Source: Butyrivibrio hungatei DSM 14810 (GTDB taxonomy: Bacteria > Bacillota > Clostridia > Lachnospirales > Lachnospiraceae). Taken from it: a DNA stretch of 64,000 bases. The notes beneath the pieces were generated by a model. That model saw only the letters and a program-made list of their open reading frames with translations. It had not been told where the DNA came from and searched no databases. The DNA lies in the NCBI RefSeq assembly GCF_900143205.1, contig NZ_FRDH01000014.1:16528-80527 (forward strand). The letters are read 5' to 3'. This document shows, piece by piece, positions 51,683 through 61,578 of the stretch; position 1 is the first letter of the stretch; each line of letters starts with the position of its first letter. Both the position numbers and the translations under genes were made by a program.

Positions 51683-52993
51683 TTAATTCATTTCTTTTAA
51701 CATCTTGTCTACTGCTACAAGTCTTACACAAACTGTAAAGATGTCCATAGCAAGCTTAAGATCAGCTACTGAAGGAAATGTAGGAGCAATACGGATATTG
51801 CTGTCATGAGGATCCTTACCATATGGATAAGTTGCTCCTGCTCCTGTCATAGTAACGCCTGCTTTCTTGGCTCTGTCTACGATGGCCTTGGCACATCCTT
51901 CTGGAGCATCAAAGCTGATGAAGTAACCACCCTTAGGATTGGTCCAGCTTCCGATTCCGCATGGCTTTAAGTCTCTCTCAAGAGTATTAAGAACTGTCTC
52001 AAACTTAGGTCTTATTATTGCTGCATGCTTTCTCATGTGTTCCTTCATGCCCTCAAGGTCTCCAAAGAAACGAACGTGTCTGAGCTGGTTAACCTTGTCG
52101 TGACCGATTGTCTGATAACTAAGCTGAGTCTTGATCTCTTCAAGGTTATTAAGTGATGTAGCAATGGCTGCTATTCCACTTCCCGGGAATGTGATCTTGG
52201 ATGTTGATGAGAACTTATATACAAGATCAGGGCTACCTGCCTTCTTACATTCCTCCAGTATCTCGATGAGGTAATCCTGGTCATCATCGTAGAGATGATG
52301 AATGCCATATGCGTTATCCCAGAAGATACGGAAGTCTCTAGCTGCCGGGCGGAGACGCGCAAAACGTCTGACTGTTTCGTCTGAATATGAATATCCCTGA
52401 GGGTTTGAATACTTAGGAACGCACCAGATACCTTTGATCGACTCATCACTTGCTACGAGTCTTTCTACTTCGTCCATATCTGGTCCTGTAGGTGTCATCT
52501 GCACAGGGATCATCTCAATTCCAAAGTACTCTGTGATTGCAAAATGTCTGTCATATCCAGGTACAGGACAAAGGAACTTAACCTTGTCAAGCTTGCACCA
52601 TGGTGTATTGCCCATAACACCATGTGTATATGCTCTTGAAACTGTATCGTACATAACATTCAAAGATGAATTGCCATAGATAATGATATTCTCTGGCTTG
52701 TTCTCCATCATAGCTCCAATGAGAACCTTTGCCTCTCTGATTCCTGTGAGCACACCATAGTTACGGCAATCTGTGCCATCCTCACATGAAAGATCAGCAT
52801 CTGAGCTAAGTGTATCCATCATTCCCATTGACAGATCAAGCTGCTCTCTACAAGGCTTTCCTCTTGCCATATTAAGTGACAATTCCATTTCCTGGTACTT
52901 TTTGTACTCAGCCTTGAGTTTCACAAGCTCTTTTTCTAGCTCTTCCTTGTTCATCTCAACATACTTTTTTGTGACATTTTGAACTTCAGGCAT
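51683..52993 (-). CDS. Aspartate aminotransferase, type Ic-like (PLP)
   Basis: A 436-residue class I/II aminotransferase with MARGKPCREQL, YGNSSLNVMYD, CPVPGYDRHF, the DNAYGIHH block and the PLP lysine in SSTSKITFPGSGIA. The length and motifs match the Ic (Corynebacterium AspB-like) aspartate aminotransferases. It converts aspartate and 2-oxoglutarate to oxaloacetate and glutamate. GAGGAG lies seven bases before the ATG. It ends tail-to-tail with DAHP synthase. Confidence 0.88.
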   Translation of the reverse strand: MPEVQNVTKKYVEMNKEELEKELVKLKAEYKKYQEMELSLNMARGKPCREQLDLSMGMMDTLSSDADLSCEDGTDCRNYGVLTGIREAKVLIGAMMENKPENIIIYGNSSLNVMYDTVSRAYTHGVMGNTPWCKLDKVKFLCPVPGYDRHFAITEYFGIEMIPVQMTPTGPDMDEVERLVASDESIKGIWCVPKYSNPQGYSYSDETVRRFARLRPAARDFRIFWDNAYGIHHLYDDDQDYLIEILEECKKAGSPDLVYKFSSTSKITFPGSGIAAIATSLNNLEEIKTQLSYQTIGHDKVNQLRHVRFFGDLEGMKEHMRKHAAIIRPKFETVLNTLERDLKPCGIGSWTNPKGGYFISFDAPEGCAKAIVDRAKKAGVTMTGAGATYPYGKDPHDSNIRIAPTFPSVADLKLAMDIFTVCVRLVAVDKMLKEMN

Positions 52994-53012
52994 TTCATAT
53001 CTCCTCTTTAAC

Positions 53013-53906
53013 TCAATTTCTTATACGAGCCCATTCAAATGGGTCAGTAGCTTTTTTAGTTTTGGTAATATAACGAGAAATCGTGTTGCTGTCTGAATAT
53101 CCCATCATCTCCTGCACTGCAGCAAGATCAGTACCATTTTCAACCAGATGGGAAGCAAAAGAATGTCTAAGTGTAAATAAAGTTATGTCAGACTTAATGC
53201 CTGCTTTATACACATATGACTTTATAAGTTTCCATAGTCCCTGCCTGCTAAGGGATGAGCCATTACAGTTTAAGAAAACTGTTTCATCATCCTGAAAATC
53301 ACCAAGCAGTTCTTTACGTGCATATAATAGATAGTCCTGAAGGGCGTCCTTGGCTTTTTTGCCATAAGGAATAAGCCTTTCCTTGTTTGCTCCTGTTGTC
53401 ATTGGAAGCCGAACACATGCAAGAGCCAGATCAATGTTGGATAGTTTGAGACTTATCATCTCTGTTGCCTTGAGTCCTGTAGCATAGAGAAGTTCAAGTA
53501 TTGCTTTGTCCCTGATGCCTTTTGGGTCTGAACCAAAGTCCTGAGACAATAACTCTTCAATTTCAATTGTTGTGAGAACTCGAGGTGGCAACTTTTCAAC
53601 TTTTGGACTCTTAAGCACATCTGATGGATTCTCAGATATATTGCCATTCTCTTCTAGATAACGGAAAAAAGCTTTGATAGAAGTAAAATGTCTTGTAATA
53701 GAGGACGCTGCAAACTGTTCTTCCCTTAGACTTGCAGCATAATCAGAAAGCTTGTCCTCTGTGATCTGTGTTACATCTAAAACGCCGCGATTTGCCATGT
53801 AATCAGCAAGCCTTTCAAGATCACGTTTATAGGACAGGCAGGTGTTATGTGACGTTTTCTTCACTTTTTGTAAGTAATCTACAAATTCTGATATCTGCTT
53901 TCTCAT
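53013..53906 (-). CDS. XerD-like tyrosine recombinase with altered active site
   Basis: A 297-residue protein aligned without gaps to E. coli XerD numbering over much of its length. The N-terminal core-binding domain (1-100) and catalytic domain are complete, with K175, R247 and the nucleophile Y279 present. But the first arginine (GLRVSE in XerD) is K146 (GLKATE), histidine 244 is F244 (LFTLRHSF) and histidine 270 is Y270 (MMGYSD). Three catalytic positions are therefore changed. It may be an inactive or partner-dependent recombinase. It follows the aminotransferase promoter region, 20 bases apart. Confidence 0.85.
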   Translation of the reverse strand: MRKQISEFVDYLQKVKKTSHNTCLSYKRDLERLADYMANRGVLDVTQITEDKLSDYAASLREEQFAASSITRHFTSIKAFFRYLEENGNISENPSDVLKSPKVEKLPPRVLTTIEIEELLSQDFGSDPKGIRDKAILELLYATGLKATEMISLKLSNIDLALACVRLPMTTGANKERLIPYGKKAKDALQDYLLYARKELLGDFQDDETVFLNCNGSSLSRQGLWKLIKSYVYKAGIKSDITLFTLRHSFASHLVENGTDLAAVQEMMGYSDSNTISRYITKTKKATDPFEWARIRN

Positions 53907-53985
53907 AACTCACCGTCTCTGACAATATTGGATAATTGTATACAAATATGCACTTTAGTTATGATACTACAGAAATTCCTAGCAA

Positions 53986-55737
53986 TCAAGCCATTTTTAC
54001 AGTTTTTTTGCCTTTTGCTTTTGCAATAAGTATTGGCCAAATCAAAACTATTGAGTAAGCATATCTAAATTCAAGATTAGGTGCTGCAATTAAAAGGGTT
54101 CCCATCATGAGAAGTAAAAGCCATGACTCGAGGTGCGAGATTTTTTTTCTGATGCAGATAATAAGCGTAACTACAAGGAACCAGAAGTAAGTTCCTATGC
54201 TCCACATCATTCCATAGATTGGAATGAAATCTCCAAGCTTTATCAAGATCTCTTTTGACTTAACTACTATCTTGCCGCCTATCTGTGGCTTCCAGACTAG
54301 GTCCATTTCGTTAGTCATTATTCCATCTATATCTCCAACACTATAGGCAAAGTCAGGATAAATGTAGCCACCAAGAAGTTCGTACCAGGCTGCTACATAA
54401 TCTGGAAAATACGTAGTTCCAAGCTCTGCCCAGAGTTTAAGATAGTCTCTCTTATGAGCTTCCAAATACTCTACATTTCCTGCTCTCACAAGCTCTTTGA
54501 TATTATCAGCATAATCTGGTGCGTAGAGCTCGTGAATATAGGTTGTATCAATGCAGTTATCTATTAGTTCCTGCTGCTTAGGTGTGAGCTTTCTATCATT
54601 AACAAGTACTCTTGCTATCTGAGCTGTTGGAACAGATAAGGACTCTACAAAGTCAGGCTTACCTACTCCAAGGCTATCCATAACTGGACCTTTTACTGCC
54701 GCGACTGTTACAGAGACTACGGTCATAGTTATGATGGCTTTTACGAGATTTTTCCTAAATGTATAGATGAATATTGGTGTCCATAGGATGAAGGCATACC
54801 ACGCATTTGATCTAAAGAGTGCAAAAAGTAATCCTAGAACTGCCATGATTACAAAATCCTTGTTCGGAACTTCAGATTTCTTTTGCATGGTGATCACGTG
54901 GCAAACAAGGAGTATTGTGATGGCTGCAAATGGGATGTCCTTCCAGATCGTAACTGCAAATACTGCGTTAAATGGCACAAATGCAAAAAATAAGATGCTG
55001 ATGACTTCAAGAATAAAGCCTTCTGCGTCAAGTAGTTCTCTTACCTTTCTAACGCCGGTTGCAAGGCACGTAGCAAAGAATAGCTCTTGAAATACAGTAT
55101 AGAAGCTTATGGCTACGCTCCTATCTGCTGTAAAGAGCCTTCCTATACTATGGAAGAGTTTTATCAAAAGAGTATGAGCCACAGGGTGATGATTTGAATA
55201 GTCTCTGACGCCTGTGATCTGCTCAAACTGAACGAGGGAATCTGCTGTCATGATGCCAGGAAACTCGTACAGGAAGTATGGAAGCCACCCTATGAGGCAA
55301 AGTACAAAGGTAAGGATAAACACTTTCTTTGGGCTATCTATGAGCTCATAATAGCGTTCTCTTATCATTGTGAGCTTAGAGTTTTCTTTGACCTCTTTCA
55401 GCTCTTTATCCTTGATAAAAAGAGATATTAGATACTTATAGATGATAAGGCATAAGCTAAATGCTCCCACAAACATGATCATTACAGCAAGGAACTTAAA
55501 GACTGCGCTTGTAAAGGCAGCTGTTACTCTTCCTCTAAATATACAGGTCAGTGCTCCTGACAAAATAACAGAAATGACAATCCCGATCTGTTTAATGTTT
55601 GAAAGCTTGTAGCTGTAGGAATCAGCTTTTTTATTGAGCAAGTAAAGGCATACAAAAAGAACTACCGTTAGAGGATTTCTAACGGTAATTCCTATTAATA
55701 ACTGAATCATCCAACAAGCAAAAAAGGCTAGAGACAC
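53986..55737 (-). CDS. DUF6020 membrane protein (GT-C-like)
   Basis: A 583-residue integral membrane protein with about 12-13 helices and a signature loop SNHHPVAHTLLIKLFHSIG after LYEFPGIMTADSL, as in DUF6020 proteins. The DxD-like and long extracellular loop after TM8 (VNDRKLTPKQQELIDN...) suggest a GT-C type glycosyltransferase that uses lipid-linked sugars, but this is inference. The start is GTG, six bases after GAGGG. It lies 20 bases after lysA and may be cotranscribed. Confidence 0.75.
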   Translation of the reverse strand: MSLAFFACWMIQLLIGITVRNPLTVVLFVCLYLLNKKADSYSYKLSNIKQIGIVISVILSGALTCIFRGRVTAAFTSAVFKFLAVMIMFVGAFSLCLIIYKYLISLFIKDKELKEVKENSKLTMIRERYYELIDSPKKVFILTFVLCLIGWLPYFLYEFPGIMTADSLVQFEQITGVRDYSNHHPVAHTLLIKLFHSIGRLFTADRSVAISFYTVFQELFFATCLATGVRKVRELLDAEGFILEVISILFFAFVPFNAVFAVTIWKDIPFAAITILLVCHVITMQKKSEVPNKDFVIMAVLGLLFALFRSNAWYAFILWTPIFIYTFRKNLVKAIITMTVVSVTVAAVKGPVMDSLGVGKPDFVESLSVPTAQIARVLVNDRKLTPKQQELIDNCIDTTYIHELYAPDYADNIKELVRAGNVEYLEAHKRDYLKLWAELGTTYFPDYVAAWYELLGGYIYPDFAYSVGDIDGIMTNEMDLVWKPQIGGKIVVKSKEILIKLGDFIPIYGMMWSIGTYFWFLVVTLIICIRKKISHLESWLLLLMMGTLLIAAPNLEFRYAYSIVLIWPILIAKAKGKKTVKMA

Positions 55738-55757
55738 TACTTTCCCTCACTTATCTA

Positions 55758-57044
55758 TCATTTTTCTTCGTCGATTATCTTATTAAGTTTAGCTGAAACT
55801 GAAAGACAATCAAGTGTTGCAAAATAGTCCTTTGGTGTCTCTGCTCTTCTGATAAGTTCAACTGAACCATCCTGCTTTAATAAAAGCTCTGCGCTTTTTA
55901 ATTTTCCATTGTAATTATAACCCATCGAATAGCCGTGTGCACCTGTATCATGAATAAAGAGGTAATCACCTTTTTCAATCTCAGGAAGACTTCTTTCAAT
56001 AGCAAATTTATCATTGTTCTCACAAAGAGAGCCTGTTACATCATATACATGATCAAGTGGCGCATTCTCTTTTCCAAGAACTGTGATGTGGTGGTAAGCG
56101 CCGTACATAGCTGGTCTCATGAGGTTAACAGCACATGCATCAACACCAATGTACTCTTTGTAGATGTGTTTCTCATGAATTGCCTTAGTAACCAGGGCAC
56201 CGTAAGGTGCCATCATGAATCTTCCCATCTCAGTGTAGATTGCAACATCATCCATTCCTGCTGGAACAAGGATCTTGTCGTACTGCTCATGAACGCCCTT
56301 ACCGATTTCTGCGATGTCATTGCCTTTCTGATCTGGTTTATAAGGAATTCCTACACCGCCTGAAAGATTTATGAATGTGATATGAGCACCTGTCTTTTCC
56401 TTGAGTTCAACTGCAAGTTCAAAGAGCTGACCGGCAAGCTGTGGATAATACTCGTTTGTCACTGTATTACTAGCAAGGAAAGCATGGATACCAAATCTCT
56501 TAGCTCCTTTTTCTTTCAGGATCTTGAATCCTTCAATTAGCTGATCCTTGGTCATACCATACTTGGCATCTCCAGGGTTATCCATGATTCCGTTACTCAT
56601 CTGGAAAACTCCACCTGGATTGTATCTGCAGGAAATTGTCTCCGGAATCTTTCCGATTGTCTTTTCAAGGAATTCAATATGTGTGAAATCATCAAGGTTG
56701 ATAATGGCATTTATCTTGTCTGCGTATACAAACTCTTCTGCCGGAGTATCATTTGATGAAAACATTATCTCTTCACCACTTGCCCCAACAGCACTGCTGA
56801 GCATGAGCTCTGTCTTGGATGAACAATCAAATCCGCATCCGACACTTCTTAAAATGTCTAAAAGAACAGGATTAGGATTAGCTTTTACTGCAAAGTATTC
56901 TCTAAAGCCCTTATTCCATGAAAAGGCGTCATATACTGCCTTGGCATTTTCAATGATGCCCTTTTCATCATAAATGTGGAATGGTGTAGGGTATTTTTTT
57001 ACGATCTCTTCAATCTGCGCTTTGGTTACAAATGGTTTTTTCAT
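55758..57044 (-). CDS. lysA: Diaminopimelate decarboxylase
   Basis: A 428-residue fold-III PLP enzyme: FAVKANPNP with the PLP lysine, CRYNPGG, LSGGVGIPY, and the C-terminal HDTGAHGYSMGYNYN. It converts meso-diaminopimelate to lysine. GAGG lies seven bases before the ATG. It is upstream of the DUF6020 gene. Confidence 0.85.
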   Translation of the reverse strand: MKKPFVTKAQIEEIVKKYPTPFHIYDEKGIIENAKAVYDAFSWNKGFREYFAVKANPNPVLLDILRSVGCGFDCSSKTELMLSSAVGASGEEIMFSSNDTPAEEFVYADKINAIINLDDFTHIEFLEKTIGKIPETISCRYNPGGVFQMSNGIMDNPGDAKYGMTKDQLIEGFKILKEKGAKRFGIHAFLASNTVTNEYYPQLAGQLFELAVELKEKTGAHITFINLSGGVGIPYKPDQKGNDIAEIGKGVHEQYDKILVPAGMDDVAIYTEMGRFMMAPYGALVTKAIHEKHIYKEYIGVDACAVNLMRPAMYGAYHHITVLGKENAPLDHVYDVTGSLCENNDKFAIERSLPEIEKGDYLFIHDTGAHGYSMGYNYNGKLKSAELLLKQDGSVELIRRAETPKDYFATLDCLSVSAKLNKIIDEEK

Positions 57045-57130
57045 AATATCCTCTATCCTCCAAACTACAATTAAATTGTATTCAAATCACTTTAACATGG
57101 TAATGCATAAAAATGCAAGTGGAATTTGTG

Positions 57131-57808
57131 TTAAATATTCTCAATTTGCCAATCGATTGGCTCAAGACCATTCTGAACCAAAAATTCATTGCATTTGCTA
57201 AAGTGTTTGCATCCAAAGAAGCCCCTGTATGCTGAAAGAGGGCTTGGATGTGGAGCTTCTAATATCAGATGTTTTGGATTATTAAGCATGCCTTTTTTGT
57301 TCTGAGCCGGTTTACCCCAAAGCATGTAGACTACAGGTCTATCCTGCTCATTTACAGCTCTTATGATCGCATCTGTGAACTGCTCCCAGCCTTTTCCCTT
57401 ATGCGAGTTGGCCTGATGTGCCCTGACCGTTAACACTGTATTTAGCAAAAGAACTCCCTGATCCGCCCACTTCTTAAGGTAGCCATTATTTGGTATATAA
57501 AGCCCAAGGTCGTCACTTAGTTCCTTGTAGATATTAACTAGGGATGGTGGCGTATCCGCCTTTTCTGGAAGTACAGAAAAAGACAGTCCGTGAGCCTGAC
57601 CTGGTTCGTGATACGGGTCCTGTCCAAGTATCAGCACCTTTACATCCTTAAGTGGTGTTAGGTGAAGGGCATTGAAAATGTCCTCTGATGGTGGATAGAC
57701 TACATGCTTACTGTATTCGTCCTTTACAAAGGTAAATAGTTTTTTGTAATAGTCTTTATGGAACTCCTCTTGCAATGCAGGGAGCCAGTCATTTGAGATC
57801 ATTGCCAT
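57131..57808 (-). CDS. ung: Uracil-DNA glycosylase
   Basis: A 225-residue family 1 UDG with [17 protein letters not shown] (D64) and the [10 protein letters not shown] loop (H187), the same numbers as the E. coli enzyme. It removes uracil from DNA. It follows hisF by six bases, so it shares the his transcript here. Confidence 0.96.
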   Translation of the reverse strand: MAMISNDWLPALQEEFHKDYYKKLFTFVKDEYSKHVVYPPSEDIFNALHLTPLKDVKVLILGQDPYHEPGQAHGLSFSVLPEKADTPPSLVNIYKELSDDLGLYIPNNGYLKKWADQGVLLLNTVLTVRAHQANSHKGKGWEQFTDAIIRAVNEQDRPVVYMLWGKPAQNKKGMLNNPKHLILEAPHPSPLSAYRGFFGCKHFSKCNEFLVQNGLEPIDWQIENI

Positions 57809-57814
57809 AGCTTT

Positions 57815-58576
57815 TTAGAGTCTTACAGACACTCCTCTTTCTTTCAAATATTCTTTTACCTGATTGATTTCAAGTTCTTTATAGTGGAAAAGAGATGCTG
57901 CCAAAACCGCATCAGCCTTGCCATCAGCAAGGGCATCATAGAAGTGTGAAAGCTCTCCTGCTCCGCCTGATGCGATGACCGGTACGTCAACAGCTTCTGC
58001 TACCTTCCTTGTAAGTTCAATATCATAGCCATTCTTGGTGCCATCGCAGTCCATACTGGTAAGAAGAATCTCACCTGCTCCAAGGTCTGTGACTTTCTTG
58101 GCCCATTCTATGGCATCTATTCCGGTATCGATCCTGCCTCCGTGCTTAAAAATATTCCAGCCTGTGCCATCCTCTCTTCTCTTTGCATCGATAGCAACTA
58201 CTACGCACTGACTTCCGAACTTGTCAGCAGCTTCTCTAACAAGTTCTGGTCTGTCGATAGCTGCTGAGTTAATGGCAACCTTATCTGCTCCTTCACGAAG
58301 TATAGCCTTAACGTCGTCGCAGCTTCTGATACCTCCGCCAACAGTAAATGGAATGAAAACTTTTTTGGCAACTTCTCTGACCATTTCTGTAACGGTTGCT
58401 CTTCGCTCATTGGAAGCTGTGATATCTAAAAATACAAGCTCATCAGCTCCAGCCTTTGAATATGCCTCTCCTACTGAAACCGGATCACCAGCATCCTTAA
58501 GATCTACGAAATTTATTCCTTTTACAACCCTGCCGTTGTTAACATCAAGACAAGGGATAATTCTTTTTGTCAGCAT
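57815..58576 (-). CDS. hisF: Imidazole glycerol phosphate synthase subunit HisF
   Basis: A 253-residue beta/alpha barrel with D11 ([13 protein letters not shown]) and D130 (VVVAIDAKR) as general acid/base. It makes imidazole glycerol phosphate from PRFAR with ammonia from HisH. GAGGTG precedes the ATG. Adjacent to hisH, as usual. Confidence 0.96.
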   Translation of the reverse strand: MLTKRIIPCLDVNNGRVVKGINFVDLKDAGDPVSVGEAYSKAGADELVFLDITASNERRATVTEMVREVAKKVFIPFTVGGGIRSCDDVKAILREGADKVAINSAAIDRPELVREAADKFGSQCVVVAIDAKRREDGTGWNIFKHGGRIDTGIDAIEWAKKVTDLGAGEILLTSMDCDGTKNGYDIELTRKVAEAVDVPVIASGGAGELSHFYDALADGKADAVLAASLFHYKELEINQVKEYLKERGVSVRL

Positions 58577-58588
58577 AGATTCACCTCT

Positions 58589-59206
58589 TTATACCTGCAT
58601 AAAGTTAGTAAGTATCTGCATTCCAACGTCTGCGCTCTTCTCAGGATGGAACTGACAGGCAAAGACGTTTCCAGATTCAACGGAAGCATCTATTCTTACT
58701 GAATAATCACTAGTTGCTGTTACAATGCTCTTATCTGCAGCATCGAGATAATATGAATGAACAAAATATACAAATGCATCTGAACCAAGACCTTTAAAGA
58801 GTCTTCCTTCTCTTGGGAAGTTTAAGTTATTCCAGCCGATCTGTGGAACTTTGTAATAATTCCCTTCGCTATCTATGTTTGGAAATTTAACTATTTTACC
58901 ACGCAAAATGCCCAGGCCCTCTGCATCCTTTGATTCATCGCTTGAATCAAACAGAAGCTGAAGTCCCAGGCATATTCCTAGAAATGGTGTCTGCTTGTTT
59001 GTAACTTCTTTAATTACATCTGCAAGACCATATTCATTTAATTTACGCATCGCATCGCCAAAAGCACCAACTCCGGGAAGAACTACTCTATCTGCCCTTA
59101 TGATATCTGTGGCGTCTCTCGTAACTACTGTGTCTGCTCCAAGGTACTTAAATGCTTTCTCAACGCTTTTGATATTGCCAGCATCATAATCGATAATTGC
59201 AACCAT
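58589..59206 (-). CDS. hisH: Imidazole glycerol phosphate synthase glutaminase HisH
   Basis: A 205-residue class I glutamine amidotransferase with nucleophile C79 in LGICLGLQLL and the HPE triad members in CQFHPEKSADVG. It gives ammonia to HisF. Twelve bases separate it from hisF; the rest of the his genes are not in the window. Confidence 0.95.
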   Translation of the reverse strand: MVAIIDYDAGNIKSVEKAFKYLGADTVVTRDATDIIRADRVVLPGVGAFGDAMRKLNEYGLADVIKEVTNKQTPFLGICLGLQLLFDSSDESKDAEGLGILRGKIVKFPNIDSEGNYYKVPQIGWNNLNFPREGRLFKGLGSDAFVYFVHSYYLDAADKSIVTATSDYSVRIDASVESGNVFACQFHPEKSADVGMQILTNFMQV

Positions 59207-59256
59207 TCGGCACCCAAACTCCTCTCATACCATTTCGATGCCTTATTGCAAGCTTA

Positions 59257-61578
59257 TTACTTTAATGTACCTACAATTTCCATGAGCCTAATAGTATATT
59301 CTCTTTCTTTCTTGATAGAGTTGATCTCCTCTATATCTGCGGCAGAAAGACCATAGCTGTCTGAAAGCACCGATTCTATACTATCGTACACGCTCTGGAC
59401 TTGAATTTCAACACCATAGTTTTGTGCTTCTTCTATCAGATCTTCCTTGTTACGCATTGCCATAAGCAGCATATCAAGAGCTTCCTCTTCCATGTTCATG
59501 GCCATGTAATTCTGATATCCTGACAGATAACGCTCAGACCAGGCTAAAACTCTGGATTGCTCATACATAACATTCTGCTCTGATGTAAGTTCTTTTCCAT
59601 AGAACATCTTATAAGCTGTTGTGTACTCTCTACGTGTATATGCATTCTCAGCTCTTGTATATGCAATTCTCTCTGGTAAAACAAAAGCTGGAATACTAAA
59701 GAGAATGCCAAGGCTTGCTGCAAAGATGAAGCATATGGATATCTTCTTTGGAGAGATTGCCTTTTCCGGAACACTTGGTTCTGGTTCTTTCTTAGGCTTT
59801 TTCTCTTTCTTTGGTTTAGGAGGCTTCTCCTTCTTCGGCTTCTTCTCCTTCGGTGGCTTTTCCTTCTTTGGCTTTTTCTCTTTCTTTTCTTTCTTTTTCT
59901 TGGCTGGCTTTCCTTCTTCGCCGCCAAGCTCATTTAATACCTGCTGGTTCTCATCAGTAAGACCTGCAAGTCCTTCAGTACCTACGTCTTCATCTTCCTG
60001 TGTAAGAGCTTTTAACAATCTGGCAAAAAAGCCTTCCTTCTTGCCTTTCTTTGGTCTAGAGCCCTCTTCATCATCAGGTTCATCATCCATTGGGCTTTCT
60101 TCAAGAGCAGCAAGGTCATCAAGAGATGGCTCCATAGCTCCTTCAAGATCTTCTTCCTCTGTAAGAGCCTCTAATATATCTTCCTTTGGAATCTCAGAAT
60201 CCTCAGGTCTACCAACTTCTTCATCAAGATGAGCTGTGTTTTCTATATCTTCTACTTCATCATTAGCAAGGCTGTTCATAAGAGCATCTAGATCAGGAAT
60301 TGAAATATCACTCTCTGATTCTCCGCCTTCGCCTCCTGAGCTTTCAGTACTATCTTCTATATCAGCAACTTCACCATCGGTTGAACTGGAATCTGCCGCT
60401 TCACCTCCAAGAAGGTCATCAAGACTAGCTTCCAGATCACCAAGATCAAGCTCATCTTCTCCAGATACCTCTGCTGGAGCAGGCTCCTGTGCTGGCTCAG
60501 CTTCTTCTGATGTTTCTTCAAGAGCAATACTATCTGGTTCTGAAGGCTCCCCTGCCGCTTCCTCAGTAGCTTCATCGCCGCCAATAAGTGACTCCATATC
60601 AGAAAGAAGATCATCAAATTCAGAATCACCCGCTGTATCTGGTGCTACTTCTTCTGAGATCACATCGCCAGAAGGTCCTTCTGATCCGCTTTCTTCAGAA
60701 ATTGAACCATCAAGATCTGCCTCAAGATCATCAAGCGAAAGATCATCTATACTACCAAGGTCTATTTCTTCTGGAACAACTTTTTCCTTTTCTTCGTCAC
60801 TACCTTCCATAAGAACAGGTTCTTCTACCTGCTCTTCCTGAACTTCTTCATCCTGGATATTATCAAGAAGATTACTTAAACTATCTTCTGTATTTTCTTC
60901 AGGAACTACTAAACTACTTGCATCTTCTTCATCTAAAAGATCTGTAAGGATCTCTTCTGGAGTCTGATCTGCGTCTGAATCTGTCTCTTTTCCCAGCTGA
61001 GAGCTATCATCTTCTGGAATAGCTTCCTCTGGAGCCATCTCTAAAAAAGAGTCATTCTCCTGAGATTCATCAATAATAGGAATATCTGGTTCAACTACTG
61101 GAGCTGGCGCTGGTGCCTCTTCTGCAGGCTCAGGTGCATTTGCGGATTCAGCCTGATCAAACTTGCCGCTCTGAATCTCAGCATCCATCCTCTCTGCATC
61201 AGCTATAGCTTCATCAAGTGCAATCTCCTCCGGATCTCTAACATCGTCACTAGATGGAACATTACCAACAGTAAACTTTGGAATATCAGGATCTGTTTCT
61301 TTTTCAATATCATCTAAAAGATCTGCCATACTATCATCAAGAAACTCGTCATTATCCAGTTTATTAAGGATATTTCCAATCTCTGCCAAGTCCTGATTAG
61401 TGCCGTTAGAATTATTTACAAGCGCACCAAGATCCCCTGCACCGCCATTTTCTGGCAATGTAGAGGAGGATGATCTTCCTTTGCCTGACATCCTACTTAG
61501 AGCAGACTGCGGATTATCATTATTTGACTGCGCTGAACTTAACAGGCTGTCGAGATATTCCTCGTTGTTAGAATTCAT
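59257..61578 (-). CDS. Large acidic membrane protein with Lys/Pro-rich linker
   Basis: A 773-residue protein of unusual composition. Residues 1-500 are extremely rich in Glu, Asp and Ser with many short repeats (EEAP, DLEASLDDLL); residues about 545-605 are Lys/Pro/Glu repeats (KKEKPPKEKKPK); one membrane helix follows (about 612-632, ICFIFAASLGILFSIPAFVL), then a helical C-terminal domain of about 140 residues (EREYTIRLMEIVG end). The acidic half is likely disordered and cytosolic, the last part outside. No family recognised. Its end and the next gene's start share ATGA-type overlap upstream. Confidence 0.7.
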   Translation of the reverse strand: MNSNNEEYLDSLLSSAQSNNDNPQSALSRMSGKGRSSSSTLPENGGAGDLGALVNNSNGTNQDLAEIGNILNKLDNDEFLDDSMADLLDDIEKETDPDIPKFTVGNVPSSDDVRDPEEIALDEAIADAERMDAEIQSGKFDQAESANAPEPAEEAPAPAPVVEPDIPIIDESQENDSFLEMAPEEAIPEDDSSQLGKETDSDADQTPEEILTDLLDEEDASSLVVPEENTEDSLSNLLDNIQDEEVQEEQVEEPVLMEGSDEEKEKVVPEEIDLGSIDDLSLDDLEADLDGSISEESGSEGPSGDVISEEVAPDTAGDSEFDDLLSDMESLIGGDEATEEAAGEPSEPDSIALEETSEEAEPAQEPAPAEVSGEDELDLGDLEASLDDLLGGEAADSSSTDGEVADIEDSTESSGGEGGESESDISIPDLDALMNSLANDEVEDIENTAHLDEEVGRPEDSEIPKEDILEALTEEEDLEGAMEPSLDDLAALEESPMDDEPDDEEGSRPKKGKKEGFFARLLKALTQEDEDVGTEGLAGLTDENQQVLNELGGEEGKPAKKKKEKKEKKPKKEKPPKEKKPKKEKPPKPKKEKKPKKEPEPSVPEKAISPKKISICFIFAASLGILFSIPAFVLPERIAYTRAENAYTRREYTTAYKMFYGKELTSEQNVMYEQSRVLAWSERYLSGYQNYMAMNMEEEALDMLLMAMRNKEDLIEEAQNYGVEIQVQSVYDSIESVLSDSYGLSAADIEEINSIKKEREYTIRLMEIVGTLK

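Noticed and set aside
59544..60841. Long open frames on both strands across the acidic gene
   Set aside because: They arise from low-complexity Glu/Lys codons; the 773-residue frame has a membrane helix and the right operon context.
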